A stretch of DNA of 64,000 bases from Saccharopolyspora ipomoeae (GCF_029952525.1 NZ_JASAOF010000007.1:62001-126000), one strand, 5' to 3'; counted from the stretch's first letter, positions 46,784 through 56,584 are shown. A program made the numbers and translations. The notes: generated by a model not told the origin, from the sequence alone.

Positions 46784-48895
46784 TCAGCGAGGCAGCCCGA
46801 GGATTCGTTCGGCGATCACGTTGAGCAGGATCTGCGTGGTGCCACCGGCGATCGACAGGGCACGGGTGAGCAGCACCTCGTGCACCGGTTCGGCCTCCAT
46901 CACCAGCGCCTCGGCGCCGAGCATCTCCACGCCGAGCTCGGCGACGTCCTGGCGGTGCCAGACGCCCAGCAGCTTCTCGACGCTGGACTCCGGCCCCGGG
47001 CCCCGGCCGTGCAGGCTGCGCAGGGTGGCGCGCAGCCGCAGCAGCGAGCCCGCCAGGCCCTCGACGACGGCCGAACCGAGGCGTTCCCGCATCGACGGGT
47101 CGGTGTCGCCGGAGGCCGCGAGCAGCCGCTCGACCTCCTGGCCGAGGCTGGAACCGCCGCCGAGCGCCACGCGTTCGTTGGCCAGCGTGGTGCGGGCCAG
47201 CTTCCAGCCCTGGCCCGGTTCGGCCACCAGGCACTCGTCGGGCACGAAGACCTCGTCGAGGAACACCTCGTTGAACCGCTCCACGCCGGTGATCTCGCGC
47301 AGCGGCCGGATCGTGATGCCCTCCGCACGCATGTCGACCAGGAAGTAGCTGATCCCCTTGTGCTTCGGCGCCTCGGGATCGGTGCGGGCCAGGCAGATCC
47401 CCCAGTCGGCCTCCTGCGCGAGCGAGGTCCACACCTTCTGACCGGTGAGCTTCCAGCCGCCGTCGACGCGCTCGGCCTTGGTGCGCAGCCCGGCTAGGTC
47501 CGAGCCCGCACCGGGTTCGGAGAACAGCTGGCACCAGGTGATCTCGCCGCGCAGCGTGGGCCACGCGAACCGCTCGCGCTGGGCGTCGGTGCCGTGCTCG
47601 ACGATGGTGGGCACCGCCCAGTTCCCGACGACCATGTCCGGTCGCCGCACGCCCGCGCGCTCCAGCTCCTCGTCGATGAGCAGCTGCTCGTGCGGGCTCG
47701 CCCCGCAGCCGTAGGGCCGGGGCCAGTGCGGGGCGAGGTAGCCGGTCTCGGCGAACCGAATCCGCTGCTGCCGAGGGGAGAGCGCGGCGATCTCCTCGAC
47801 GGTGCCGCGGATCTCGCCGCGCCGGTCCTCGGGGAGTTCGGCGGACAGGCTCAGCGTGCGTCGCGCGCCACCGGCGGAGAGCTCGGCGACGCGTCGGCGC
47901 CACCCGGCGGCGCCGCCGACGGCCGACCGCAGCGCCAGCGCGCGCCGCAGGTACAGGTGGGCGTCGTGCTCCCAGGTGAAGCCGATGCCGCCGAGCACCT
48001 GGACGCAGTCCTTGGCGACCTCCACGGCGGCGTCGAACACCGCCGCCCCGGCCACGGCGGCGGCCAGCGGGTGCTCGTCCGGCGCATCCTCGGCGGCGCG
48101 GGCGGCGTCCCAGGCCAGCGCGGTGGTCTTCTCGACCGCGCAGAGCATCCGGGCGCAGAGGTGCTTGACGGCCTGGAAGGAGCCGATGACCTGGCCGAAC
48201 TGCTCGCGGGTCCCGGCGTGGTCGACGGCGGTGCGCAGGCACCAGCCGGCGATGCCCGCGGCCTCGGCGGCGGCGAGGGTGACCGCGAGGTCCCGCACGT
48301 CCCTGCCCTGGACGTCGTGGTCGAGGACGTGCCGCGCCGGGATGGCGACGTCGCGCAGCACGACCTCGGCGACCGGGCGGGAGAGGTCCAGCGACGGGCG
48401 CGGGTTCCGCTCGGCCCGCTCGGCGGGCACCAGGAACCAGACCTCGCGCTCGCCCGCCCGCGCGGGCAGCAGCAGGTGGGTCACGCCCATCGCAGCCGGG
48501 ACGGCGGCGATGCGGCCGGAAACGACCAGCCCGTCGGCGCTTTCGGTCGCGACGAGCTCGCCGGGGTCCAGCGAGAGCGCGGCGGTGGCCCGGCCTTCGG
48601 CGAAGTCGGCCTCCCCCAGGAGCGCCACGGCCACGGCCGTGGACCACACCGGGCCCGGCACCAGCGCGTCGGCTGCCTGCTCCAGCCCGGCGGCGAGGTC
48701 GACCGTCGTGCCGATCCCCTCGGCGAGCAGGGAGAAGACGCCGATCTCGGTGAGGCCGGTCCAGGTCTCCTGCTCGTGCCAGATCGGGGTGTCGGAGCTC
48801 TCCAGCTTGCGCACCGGGTCGGTGCCGAGCCCGTCGGCCCAGGACCGGATGGACTCCTGCAGGGCCCGCTGCTCGTCGGTGATCGCGATCGGCAC
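46784..48895 (-). CDS. fadE34: Fused two-domain acyl-CoA dehydrogenase FadE34 (ChsE3-type)
   Basis: A 703-residue protein made of two acyl-CoA dehydrogenase halves. Residues about 1-330 contain a first C-terminal-type helical segment (TREQFGQVIGSFQAVKHLCARML). From about residue 365 a second unit carries the FAD motifs FSEPGAGSDLAGLRTKAERVDGG and GQKVWTSLAQEADW. This fusion corresponds to FadE34, which acts on sterol side-chain CoA thioesters. GTG 48895 has gaggaggcgtt upstream, and a perfect KstR operator is present. Confidence 0.91.
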   Translation of the reverse strand: MPIAITDEQRALQESIRSWADGLGTDPVRKLESSDTPIWHEQETWTGLTEIGVFSLLAEGIGTTVDLAAGLEQAADALVPGPVWSTAVAVALLGEADFAEGRATAALSLDPGELVATESADGLVVSGRIAAVPAAMGVTHLLLPARAGEREVWFLVPAERAERNPRPSLDLSRPVAEVVLRDVAIPARHVLDHDVQGRDVRDLAVTLAAAEAAGIAGWCLRTAVDHAGTREQFGQVIGSFQAVKHLCARMLCAVEKTTALAWDAARAAEDAPDEHPLAAAVAGAAVFDAAVEVAKDCVQVLGGIGFTWEHDAHLYLRRALALRSAVGGAAGWRRRVAELSAGGARRTLSLSAELPEDRRGEIRGTVEEIAALSPRQQRIRFAETGYLAPHWPRPYGCGASPHEQLLIDEELERAGVRRPDMVVGNWAVPTIVEHGTDAQRERFAWPTLRGEITWCQLFSEPGAGSDLAGLRTKAERVDGGWKLTGQKVWTSLAQEADWGICLARTDPEAPKHKGISYFLVDMRAEGITIRPLREITGVERFNEVFLDEVFVPDECLVAEPGQGWKLARTTLANERVALGGGSSLGQEVERLLAASGDTDPSMRERLGSAVVEGLAGSLLRLRATLRSLHGRGPGPESSVEKLLGVWHRQDVAELGVEMLGAEALVMEAEPVHEVLLTRALSIAGGTTQILLNVIAERILGLPR

Positions 48896-48929
48896 AACGC
48901 CTCCTCGTCCGCGCCCGCACTGCGAGAAT

Positions 48930-48943
48930 TAGAACATGTTCTA
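48930..48943. promoter_or_regulatory. KstR operator (perfect palindrome) upstream of fadE34
   Basis: tagaacatgttcta, identical to the box at 13935, 34 bp upstream of the fadE34 start and 65 bp upstream of the divergent methyltransferase gene. Confidence 0.88.
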
Positions 48944-48996
48944 ACAAGCTAGCGCCTGGACCGGGTACGCTGCAACGCGCACCGGAACCGATGTGA

Positions 48997-49692
<696 letters not shown>

Positions 49693-49707
49693 TCGGACGC
49701 CGGACGC

Positions 49708-49752
49708 GAAGAACCCCACCTCGCCGAGCTGTTCGGCGAGGTGGGGTTCTTC
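49708..49752. terminator. Strong bidirectional hairpin terminator
   Basis: Perfect 20-bp stem (49708-49727 with 49733-49752) and a 5-base loop, between two convergent genes. The right arm ends in ggttcttc, giving some U-richness. It is the clearest terminator in the window. Confidence 0.82.
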
Positions 49753-49758
49753 ATCGCG

Positions 49759-50823
49759 TCAGCGGGTGCGCTCGTACTCGCAGCACGAGGCGTTCTCCAC
49801 CGGCAGCCCCTGCGGCAGGTCCTCGCCCCGGAAGATGCCGTTGCCCGGCGAGGTCCGGGTCAGCGCGTCGGCGGCGAGGACGACCGCGGCCGCGGTCCAG
49901 GAGGACTGCTCCTCCGGCCAGCGCTTGCCGTCCGCGAAGACGAAGCCCGTCCAGTAGGAGCCGTCCGGGTCGCGCAGGTGCTGCATCGCGGCGAGCTGCT
50001 GCACCGCGCGCTCGCGCTCGCCCAGGGCGTCCAGCGCCAGCACCAGCTCGCAGGTCTCGGCGCCGGTGACCCACGGGTGGTCGTCGACGCAGCGAATCCC
50101 CAAGTCCTGCACCACGAAGTCGTCCCAGCGCTCGTCGATGCGCCGCAGACCGTCCTCGCCGCGCACCGCACCGCCCAGGATCGGGTAGTACCAGTCCATC
50201 GAGTACCGGGTCTTCGGCGTGAACGCCTCCGGGTGCCTGCGCAGCGCGTGCCCGAGACGACCGACGGCCACCTCCCAGCTCGGCTGCGGCACCCCCACCC
50301 GGTCGGCCAGGGCCAGCGCGCACCGCAGGCTCTGGTGGATGCTGGAGCTGCCTGACAGCAGCGCCTCGCCGGTGGGCCCGGCTTCGCCGATGCCCCAGTC
50401 GATCTCGCCGCGCCGGTGCTGCGCGGTGAGCACGAAGTCGATGGCGTCGCGCACCATCGGCCACATCCGCTCGGCGAACGCGTCGTCACCGGTGATGAGC
50501 ACGTGGTGCCAGACGCCCACCGCCGGGTAGGCGCAGTAGTTGGTGTCGGCACCGGCGTCCTCGACCGCGCCGTCGCGCACCTGAAGCGGCCACGACCCGT
50601 CGGCGCGCTGCGTGCCGCGCAGCCACTCGTAGGCCTTCTCGGCCTCGGCGAGCTGACCGACCACCGACAGCGCCATCGCGCACTCGACGTGGTCCCACGG
50701 GTCGGTGTGCCCGCCCGGGAACCACGGGATCTCCCCGGAGGGGAGCTGCACGGAGGCGATGGCCTTGCCGGTCTGGACGAGGGCCTCGGCGGAGACGACG
50801 CCCGGCAGCTCAGGCGCCGGCAC
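49759..50823 (-). CDS. Alpha-toroid (prenyltransferase/terpene-cyclase-fold) protein
   Basis: A 354-residue soluble protein with repeated alpha-hairpin units containing W/D-G-S-W style motifs (GEIPWFPGGHTDPWDHVECAMAL, ADGSWPLQ, DGSYWTGFVFADGKRW), as in the alpha/alpha-toroid superfamily of prenyltransferases, squalene cyclases and glycoside hydrolases. The DxDD acid motif of protonating terpene cyclases is not seen, so cyclase activity should not be assumed. Its 3'-part neighbour overlaps by 14 bp, so it is in an operon with a methyltransferase and a GT4 enzyme. Function unknown. Confidence 0.75.
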   Translation of the reverse strand: MPAPELPGVVSAEALVQTGKAIASVQLPSGEIPWFPGGHTDPWDHVECAMALSVVGQLAEAEKAYEWLRGTQRADGSWPLQVRDGAVEDAGADTNYCAYPAVGVWHHVLITGDDAFAERMWPMVRDAIDFVLTAQHRRGEIDWGIGEAGPTGEALLSGSSSIHQSLRCALALADRVGVPQPSWEVAVGRLGHALRRHPEAFTPKTRYSMDWYYPILGGAVRGEDGLRRIDERWDDFVVQDLGIRCVDDHPWVTGAETCELVLALDALGERERAVQQLAAMQHLRDPDGSYWTGFVFADGKRWPEEQSSWTAAAVVLAADALTRTSPGNGIFRGEDLPQGLPVENASCCEYERTR

Positions 50824-51532
50824 GAGGTTTGCCCAGGTAGACCGCGATGCTCTTGCCCGCCACCGGGTTCAGCAGCTTCTCGGCGGTGCGCGAGATCCAC
50901 GGGGCCTTCATCATGTCCCACACCAGGAACGCGTGGTAGGCCTTGGCCAGCGGGTGATCGTTGTTGTCGGTGCCCACCGCGCACTTGATCCACCAGTACG
51001 GCGCGTGCAGCGCGTGCGCGTAGTCGCGGAAGACGTAGCGCAGCCCGGCGTCGGTGAGCTTGCCGATGAGCTCATCGGCGGAGTAGATCCGCACGTGCCC
51101 GCCCTCGACCTGGTGGTACTCGTCCGACAGCGCCCAGCAGATCCGCTCCGGCCAGGCGCGCGGCACGGTGACCACGACGCGACCGCCGGGCTTGACCACG
51201 CGGACGAGCTCGCGCATCGCCTTCTCGTCCTCGGGGATGTGCTCCATGATCTCCGAGGCGATGACGACGTCGAACTCGCCGTCGGCGAACGGCAGGGCCA
51301 GCGCGTCACCGGAGACGGTCTGGGCCTTGGCGCCCTCGGGCACCTCGCCCTCGTCCTTCATGGCGGCGAACATCGCGGCCACGTTCTCCAGCTCCTCGAC
51401 GTCCTGGTCGAAGGCGGTGACGTCGCTGCCGCGCCGGTACAGCTCGAAGGCGTGCCGCCCTCCGCCGCAGCCCAGGTCCAGCACCCGCTGTCCCGGCCGC
51501 ACGCCGAGCCTGTCGAAGTCCACCGTCAGCAA
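50810..51532 (-). CDS. Class I SAM-dependent methyltransferase (Methyltransf_11-type)
   Basis: A 240-residue methyltransferase: VLDLGCGGGRHAFELYRRG (motif I, residues about 18-36), VTAFDQD, ALALPFADGEFDVVIASEIMEHIPED and VVKPGGRVVVTVPRAWPERI. The start is proposed as TTG 51532 because aagggag lies 7-8 bases upstream and the 7-bp overlap with the glycosyltransferase end implies coupling; GTG 51523 is an alternative. Substrate unknown; probably a small molecule or glycolipid made by the cluster. Confidence 0.82.
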   Translation of the reverse strand: MLTVDFDRLGVRPGQRVLDLGCGGGRHAFELYRRGSDVTAFDQDVEELENVAAMFAAMKDEGEVPEGAKAQTVSGDALALPFADGEFDVVIASEIMEHIPEDEKAMRELVRVVKPGGRVVVTVPRAWPERICWALSDEYHQVEGGHVRIYSADELIGKLTDAGLRYVFRDYAHALHAPYWWIKCAVGTDNNDHPLAKAYHAFLVWDMMKAPWISRTAEKLLNPVAGKSIAVYLGKPRAGA

Positions 51533-52782
51533 CGCGTTGCTCCCTTCCCACCGCGCGGGCTGCGCGCGATCGCTTCGGCGTAGCAGTCGACGGTCGCCGC
51601 TGCCACGGATTTCCAGCTGTAGCGGGCCAGCACCCGCTCGCGGCCGTTGGCGCCGAGACGGGCGCGGCGCTCCGGCGAGTCGAGCAGCCGGGCCAGGGCC
51701 TCCGCCAGCGCTTCGGCGTCACCCGGCGGCACCAGGTCGGCGCACTCGCCGTCGGGCCCGGCGACCTCGGGGATCGCGCCGGCGCGGCTGGCCACCAGCG
51801 GGGTGCCGCAGGCCATCGCCTCCACCGTCGGCAGCGAGAAGCCCTCGTAGAGCGAGGGAACGCTGGCGACCTCGGCGGAGCCGAACAGCTCGGCCAGCTC
51901 CTCGTCGCTGATGCCCTTGACGGTGCGCACGACGTCGCCGATGGCCAGCTCCTCGATGCGCTGCTCGGTCGGGCCGCCGGGGGTCAGCTTGCTGACCAGG
52001 ACGAGCTCCACCTCGCGCTCGGTGCGCAGCTTCGCCACCGCCTCCAGCAGCGTGCCCACGCCCTTCATCGGGGTGTCGGCGCTGGCCATCGCCACGATCC
52101 GGCCGGGAACGCGCGGCTTCTCCGGCGGCCGGAACACCTCGGCGTCCACGCCCAGCGGCACCACGCGCAGCTGCTCGGGCCCGACGCCGAAGTCGTCGCG
52201 GATGTCGTCGGCGGAGTTCTGCGAGACGGTCAGCAGCTGCGGGATCTGCCGGGCCACGCGCGCCTGCATGCGGGTGAAGCCGTACCAGCGGCGCACGGTG
52301 AGCTTGCGCCAACCCTTCGCAGCGGCCAGGTCCACCCGGCGGTCGTGGGTGATCGGGTGGTGCACCGTGGCCACCAGCGGAACCCCGGCGCGCTGCAGCG
52401 ACAGCAGGCCGCTGCCGAGGCACTGGTTGTCGTGGACGACGTCGAACTCGTGCGCGCGGGCCTTGAGCAGCCGGGCGGCGCGCATGCTGAACGTCATCGG
52501 CTCCGGGAACCCGGCGGTCCACATGGTGCCGACCTCCAGCAGGTCGACGTGGTCGCGCAGCTCGCGCCAGTGCGGGGTGCGGAACGGGTCGTCGTCGTTG
52601 TAGAGGTCGAGGCTGTCGACCGGCGTCAGGTCGACGCCCGGATCCAGGTCCGGGTAGGGCTGCCCGGAGAAGACCTCGACGTGATGTCCCAGCTCGGCGA
52701 GACCGCGGCTGAGGTAGCGGACGTAGACACCCTGCCCACCGCAATGCGGCTTGCTCCGATAGGAAAGCAAAGCGATCCGCAC
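51526..52782 (-). CDS. GT4-family glycosyltransferase
   Basis: A 418-residue GT-B glycosyltransferase. The N-terminal acceptor domain begins MRIALLSYRSKPHCGGQGVYVRYLSRGLAELGHHVEVFSGQP; the C-terminal donor domain has the E-x7-E motif in SLYEGFSLPTVEAMACGTPLVASRAGAIPEV, typical of family 4. Cytoplasmic or membrane-peripheral. It is divergent from the second kstR-like gene with a KstR-type box between, hinting that the cluster responds to steroid. Product unknown. Confidence 0.86.
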   Translation of the reverse strand: MRIALLSYRSKPHCGGQGVYVRYLSRGLAELGHHVEVFSGQPYPDLDPGVDLTPVDSLDLYNDDDPFRTPHWRELRDHVDLLEVGTMWTAGFPEPMTFSMRAARLLKARAHEFDVVHDNQCLGSGLLSLQRAGVPLVATVHHPITHDRRVDLAAAKGWRKLTVRRWYGFTRMQARVARQIPQLLTVSQNSADDIRDDFGVGPEQLRVVPLGVDAEVFRPPEKPRVPGRIVAMASADTPMKGVGTLLEAVAKLRTEREVELVLVSKLTPGGPTEQRIEELAIGDVVRTVKGISDEELAELFGSAEVASVPSLYEGFSLPTVEAMACGTPLVASRAGAIPEVAGPDGECADLVPPGDAEALAEALARLLDSPERRARLGANGRERVLARYSWKSVAAATVDCYAEAIARSPRGGKGATRC

Positions 52783-52823
52783 GATTCACCTCACACTGCC
52801 CGGGTGCCGCGGGCTGGGTAGAC

Positions 52824-52837
52824 TGGAACATGTTTCG
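52824..52837. promoter_or_regulatory. KstR-type operator between the GT4 gene and the second kstR-like gene
   Basis: tggaacatgtttcg matches TnnAACnnGTTnnA except the last base. It lies 41 bp from the glycosyltransferase start and 116 bp from the regulator start. Confidence 0.68.
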
Positions 52838-52953
52838 GTCGAGGTAACCCGCTCACCTTAACCCGTGAGTAGCCCCGGGCGATGAGTCGCGTGGCGACGA
52901 ACACGCTTCGCCGTCACCTGATGTCCGTCGAAAGTTCAAGGAGAGCCCGGTCC

Positions 52954-53559
52954 ATGGAAAGCTCGCAGAACGTGCTGGAGGCGCTCCGCGGCAGTGCCAC
53001 CGGCACCACGGCCCAGGCCGAGCGCCGCAAGCGCATCATCGACGCCACGCTCGCGCTGGCCGCCAAGGGCGGCTACGACGCGGTGCAGATGCGCGCGGTC
53101 GCCGAGAAGGCCGACGTCGCGCTGGGCACCCTGTACCGGTACTTCCCGTCGAAGATCCACCTGCTGGTGGTCGGCCTGGCCCGGGAGTTCGCCCGCGAGC
53201 AGGAGAAGCTCGACCGGACGAAGATCCCCGGCGACACCGCCTACGACCGGGTGCTGCACGTGCTCAACCGCACCACCCGCCAGCTCCAGCGCAACCCCGA
53301 GCTGACCGAGGCGATGACCAGGGCGTTCATGTTCGCCGACACCTCGGTCGCCAACGAGGTCGACACCGTCGCGCTGCTGATGGAGCAGCTGTTCACCCGG
53401 GCGATGACCAGCGAGGAACCCACCGACGAGCAGAAGGCGATCGCGCGGGTCATCGGCGACGTGTGGCTGTCGAACCTGGTCGCCTGGGTGACCCGGCGGG
53501 CCTCGGCCAGCGACGTGTCCAACCGGCTGGAGCTGACCGTCCGGCTACTGCTGGCCTGA
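52954..53559 (+). CDS. Second KstR-type TetR regulator
   Basis: A 201-residue TetR protein very close to the KstR at 1284: the helix-turn-helix VQMRAVAEKADVALGTLYRY differs from the other copy by a single residue over this stretch, and the C-terminal VWLSNLVAWVTRRASASDVSNRLELTVRLLL is almost identical. Ligand-domain middle parts differ more. ATG 52954 has aaggaga 8 bases upstream; upstream ATGs at 52882 and 52921 are alternatives. In M. tuberculosis kstR adjoins fadE34, and here fadE34 is about 4 kb away, so this copy may be the positional orthologue. Confidence 0.88.
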   Translation: MESSQNVLEALRGSATGTTAQAERRKRIIDATLALAAKGGYDAVQMRAVAEKADVALGTLYRYFPSKIHLLVVGLAREFAREQEKLDRTKIPGDTAYDRVLHVLNRTTRQLQRNPELTEAMTRAFMFADTSVANEVDTVALLMEQLFTRAMTSEEPTDEQKAIARVIGDVWLSNLVAWVTRRASASDVSNRLELTVRLLLA

Positions 53560-54573
53560 GTACTCCACGGCGTCACCGTTCTGGGTGGCGGTGAGCTCGC
53601 CGCGCCGCACCAGCAGGTCCAGGTGCGCGCTGGTCTCCCCGACCGCCAGAACCTGGTTGAACAGGTCGAGGTCGGTGAAGTTCCGGTTGCGCCGGGTCCA
53701 GCCGAGCTTGAGCGCCGCCTCGTAGGCGGTTCCGGCGCCGTCGGCGATGACCTCGGCGGTCTGCCGCAGCCGCTCGTCGTGGTGGCTCAGCAGTTCCTCG
53801 ACGCGCTGGTGGCTGCTGCCGCCGACGGGCCCGTGCGCGGGCAGCAGCCGCAGGTCCGGGTAGGTCTGCATGAGCCGCAGCGAGTCCAGGAAGTCGCCGA
53901 GCGGCAGCTCCGGGCGCGCGGACTCGACGCCGATCGACGGCGTGATGTGCGGCAGGACGTGGTCGCCGGAGAACAGCACCTGCGAGTCGGCGTCGACGAA
54001 CACGACGTGACCGCGGGTGTGCCCGGGAGTGGGCACGGCCAGCAGGGTTCGCGATCCCAGCGGGATCTCGACCTTGCCGTGCAGCCACTCGTCCGGCGGC
54101 TCGTAGGGGTTCTCGCCCTTGCGCTCCGGCGGTTTCCCGCCGTAGGCGTCGGCGAGCTTGGTGATCAGCTCGTCGGCTCCCCAGCGCTGCAACCGCTGCA
54201 GCTCGGCGAGTTCGGTGCCCCCGGCCAGGATCGCGTCCATCGTGGGCTGCTCACCGGCACCGAGGCTGATCTTGGAGCCGAAGGTGCGGCGCAGCTGCAC
54301 CGCGAGCGTGTAGTGGTCCCGGTGCACGTGGGTGACCAGGAACCGCTGCACGTCGGCGAAGTCGTAGCCGATCTCGCCGAGGCCCTTCTCCAGCTGGGTG
54401 CGGGCCTCCTCCAGCGCCCAGCCCGAGTCGATGAGCACCAGCCCGTCGGAGTCCTCGATGGCGTAGACGTTGACGGCGCGCAGCCCGTCGTTGGGCAGCG
54501 GCAGCGGGATGCGGTGCACGCCGGGCCCGACCTGCTCGACGCCGGGCTCGATCCACGCGTGCCGATCGCTCAC
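53545..54573 (-). CDS. MBL-fold (metallo-beta-lactamase) hydrolase
   Basis: A 342-residue metallo-hydrolase with the metal motif LVTHVHRDHYTLAVQL (H-x-H-x-D-H), PTPGHTRGHVVFVD, FSGDHVLP and LPAHGPVGG. Substrate unknown; family members hydrolyse thioesters, lactones or esters. Its last 15 bases overlap, tail to tail, the end of the second kstR-like gene. GTG 54573 is preceded by ggagg. Confidence 0.85.
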   Translation of the reverse strand: MSDRHAWIEPGVEQVGPGVHRIPLPLPNDGLRAVNVYAIEDSDGLVLIDSGWALEEARTQLEKGLGEIGYDFADVQRFLVTHVHRDHYTLAVQLRRTFGSKISLGAGEQPTMDAILAGGTELAELQRLQRWGADELITKLADAYGGKPPERKGENPYEPPDEWLHGKVEIPLGSRTLLAVPTPGHTRGHVVFVDADSQVLFSGDHVLPHITPSIGVESARPELPLGDFLDSLRLMQTYPDLRLLPAHGPVGGSSHQRVEELLSHHDERLRQTAEVIADGAGTAYEAALKLGWTRRNRNFTDLDLFNQVLAVGETSAHLDLLVRRGELTATQNGDAVEYSGQQ

Positions 54574-54631
54574 CGCTGTCCTCCGGGTTTTCGTGCCGAA
54601 ATTCCTGGAAGAGATGTACCACTCCCCGCCC

Positions 54632-55531
54632 TCAGGTGCCGTAGACGGGGTCGGCAACGGGGGCCTTGGCGAGCAGTTCCGAGACCACGGGGCCGAGCTC
54701 GTCGGCGTTCCAGCGGCGGCCGGCGTCGCGGGAGGGACCTCGGGTCCAGCCGGTGCCGACGGTGATGTCGCCGCCCGCGACCTCGAAGACCCGGCCGGTG
54801 ACCTCGGCGGAGTCGACGCTGCCGAGCCAGGCGACCAGCGGGGAGACGTTCTCCGGCGCCATCTCGTCGAATCCCTGGTCGGGCTGGGCCATCATGTCGG
54901 CGAAGACGGTCTCGGTCATGCGGGTGCGCGCCGAGGGCGCGATGGCGTTGACGGTGACGCCGTAGCGGGCGAGCTCGGCGGCGGTGTTGAGGGTGAGGGC
55001 AATGATCCCGGCCTTGGCCGCGGCGTAGTTGGTCTGCCCGACGCTGCCGAGCAGCCCGGCTCCCGACGTCGTGTTGATGACGCGGGCCTGCACGGTCTCC
55101 CCGGCCTTGGTCCGGTCCCGCCAGTGCTGCGCGGCGTGCCGCATCGTCGCCGCGTGGCCTTTCAGGTGGACTCGGATGACCTGGTCCCACTCGTCCTCGG
55201 CGAGGTTGACGAACATCCGGTCCCGCACGACCCCGGCGTTGTTCACCAGCACGTCGAGGCGTCCGAACCGCTCCACGGCGAACTCCACGAGCTCCTGCGC
55301 CTGCCCCCAGTCCGCGACGTCGGCCCCGTGCACGGCGGCTTCGCCCCCGAGCGCCCGGATCTCCTCGGCCACCTCGGCGGCAGCGGACCCGTCACCGCCG
55401 CTCCCGTCCAGCTGCACCCCGATGTCGTTGACGACGACCTTCGCGCCCTGCCGGGCGAACTCCAACGAGTGCGCCCGGCCGATCCCCCGAGCACCCCCGG
55501 TCACGATCACAACCCGATCTTCACAAATCAC
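54632..55531 (-). CDS. Short-chain dehydrogenase (Rv3548c-like)
   Basis: A 299-residue SDR resembling the dehydrogenase part of peroxisomal multifunctional enzyme type 2: TGGARGIGRAHSLEFARQGAKVVVNDIG, NNAGVVRDRMF, NTTSGAGLLGSVGQTNYAAAKAGI with the catalytic Ser, Tyr and Lys. It is likely to oxidise a 3-hydroxyacyl-CoA of steroid degradation. Position next to the Rv3549c-like SDR and echA20 matches M. tuberculosis. GTG 55531 has ggagg 6 bases upstream. Confidence 0.86.
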   Translation of the reverse strand: MICEDRVVIVTGGARGIGRAHSLEFARQGAKVVVNDIGVQLDGSGGDGSAAAEVAEEIRALGGEAAVHGADVADWGQAQELVEFAVERFGRLDVLVNNAGVVRDRMFVNLAEDEWDQVIRVHLKGHAATMRHAAQHWRDRTKAGETVQARVINTTSGAGLLGSVGQTNYAAAKAGIIALTLNTAAELARYGVTVNAIAPSARTRMTETVFADMMAQPDQGFDEMAPENVSPLVAWLGSVDSAEVTGRVFEVAGGDITVGTGWTRGPSRDAGRRWNADELGPVVSELLAKAPVADPVYGT

Positions 55532-55617
55532 GTGAATCCTCCTAGAAGTTCGTAACGTTCAACGGACCGCCCCCGCAATCCGCCCCCGACCGCGAAGACC
55601 GTCCCCCTGGCACCGGA

Positions 55618-55757
55618 GTTGACGGATTACTCCGGTAATCCGTCCCCGAATACGTGGAGTAATCCGTCAACCGAATACCGGAGTAATCCGTCAACCCCGA
55701 GGGGACGGGCGGATTACCGCCGTAATCGGGTTCCCGAATACGGCCGTAATCGGGGTT
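55618..55757. repeat. GATTAC/GTAATC palindromic repeat, copy 2 (composite)
   Basis: Contains an inverted pair 55618-55636/55677-55695 (19 bases, perfect), a nested hairpin gacggattac-tccg-gtaatccgtc at 55621-55644, and a further unit at 55711-55757 that shares ggattaccgccg and aatcgggt with 26369-26464. It occupies most of the 232-bp gap between two minus-strand SDR genes. Confidence 0.82.
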
Positions 55758-55763
55758 GGTGGG

Positions 55764-56516
55764 TCAGGTTCGGATGGTGTTGAGGTAGGTGGAGGTTTCT
55801 CCTCCACCGTGGACCGTGAGGTCTGAGCCGGTGATGTAGGCCGCGAGGGGTGAGGCGAGGAAGAGGCAGGCGTGGGCGACGTCCGAGGGTTCGGCGAGGC
55901 GTCTCATGGGGACGATCGACGAGAGGTCGGATTGGCCGTAGTGGTCCGCTTGGTCGTCTGAGCTCACCAGGCCCACCACGACTCCGTTGACCCGGATGTC
56001 GGGGGCGAGTTCCTGGGCGAGCGTGGTGGTGAGGTTGTCCAGGCCCGCCTTCGCCGCGCCGTAGGCGGCGGTTCCCGGGGAGGGGCGGCGGCCGGAGACG
56101 CTGCTGATGTTGATGATCGAGCCCTGCGACTCCGCCAGGGCCTCCCGGGCGTGCTGGGCGAGCAGCAGCGGGGCGACCAGGTTGAGCTCGATCACCTTGC
56201 GGTGCAAGCGGATCGAGGCCGTCGCCGTGTCGGCGACCGGGGTCCCGCCCGCGTTGTTGACCAGCACGTCCAGCCGCCCGGAGCGCTGCCGGATGCCGTC
56301 GATCAGCTCGGCGACCTGCTCGCCCTCGCGGACGTCGACCTGCGTGAAGTGCGCCGCGGCCGAACCGTGCGAGGGCAGGTCGTCGACCGGTTTCCGGGCG
56401 CAGACGTGCACCTCGGCACCTGCGCGCAGGAACGCCTCGGCGATGCCCGCGCCGATGCCGCGCGTTCCGCCGGTCACCAGCACCACCCGGCCGGTCAGGT
56501 CGATCTCGATGCCCAT
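55764..56516 (-). CDS. Short-chain dehydrogenase (Rv3549c-like)
   Basis: A 250-residue classical SDR: VTGGTRGIGAGIAEAFLRAGAEVHVCAR, NNAGG, NISSVSGRRPSPGTAAYGAAKAGLDNL with the Ser, Tyr, Lys triad. In M. tuberculosis the comparable gene is also divergent from echA20. A KstR2-type operator lies in the shared promoter. The role is probably in C/D-ring degradation, with substrate unassigned. Confidence 0.86.
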   Translation of the reverse strand: MGIEIDLTGRVVLVTGGTRGIGAGIAEAFLRAGAEVHVCARKPVDDLPSHGSAAAHFTQVDVREGEQVAELIDGIRQRSGRLDVLVNNAGGTPVADTATASIRLHRKVIELNLVAPLLLAQHAREALAESQGSIINISSVSGRRPSPGTAAYGAAKAGLDNLTTTLAQELAPDIRVNGVVVGLVSSDDQADHYGQSDLSSIVPMRRLAEPSDVAHACLFLASPLAAYITGSDLTVHGGGETSTYLNTIRT

Positions 56517-56584
56517 CCGCCGCTCCCTGCGTTCTCGCCCCTGGCGGGGTGTCCTGCGGTGTTGCTACGGTAACAACCCAACCA

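Noticed and set aside
49759..50823. Calling the toroid protein a squalene-hopene cyclase
   Set aside because: It is much shorter than that family and lacks the DxDD catalytic motif; only the fold type is supported.
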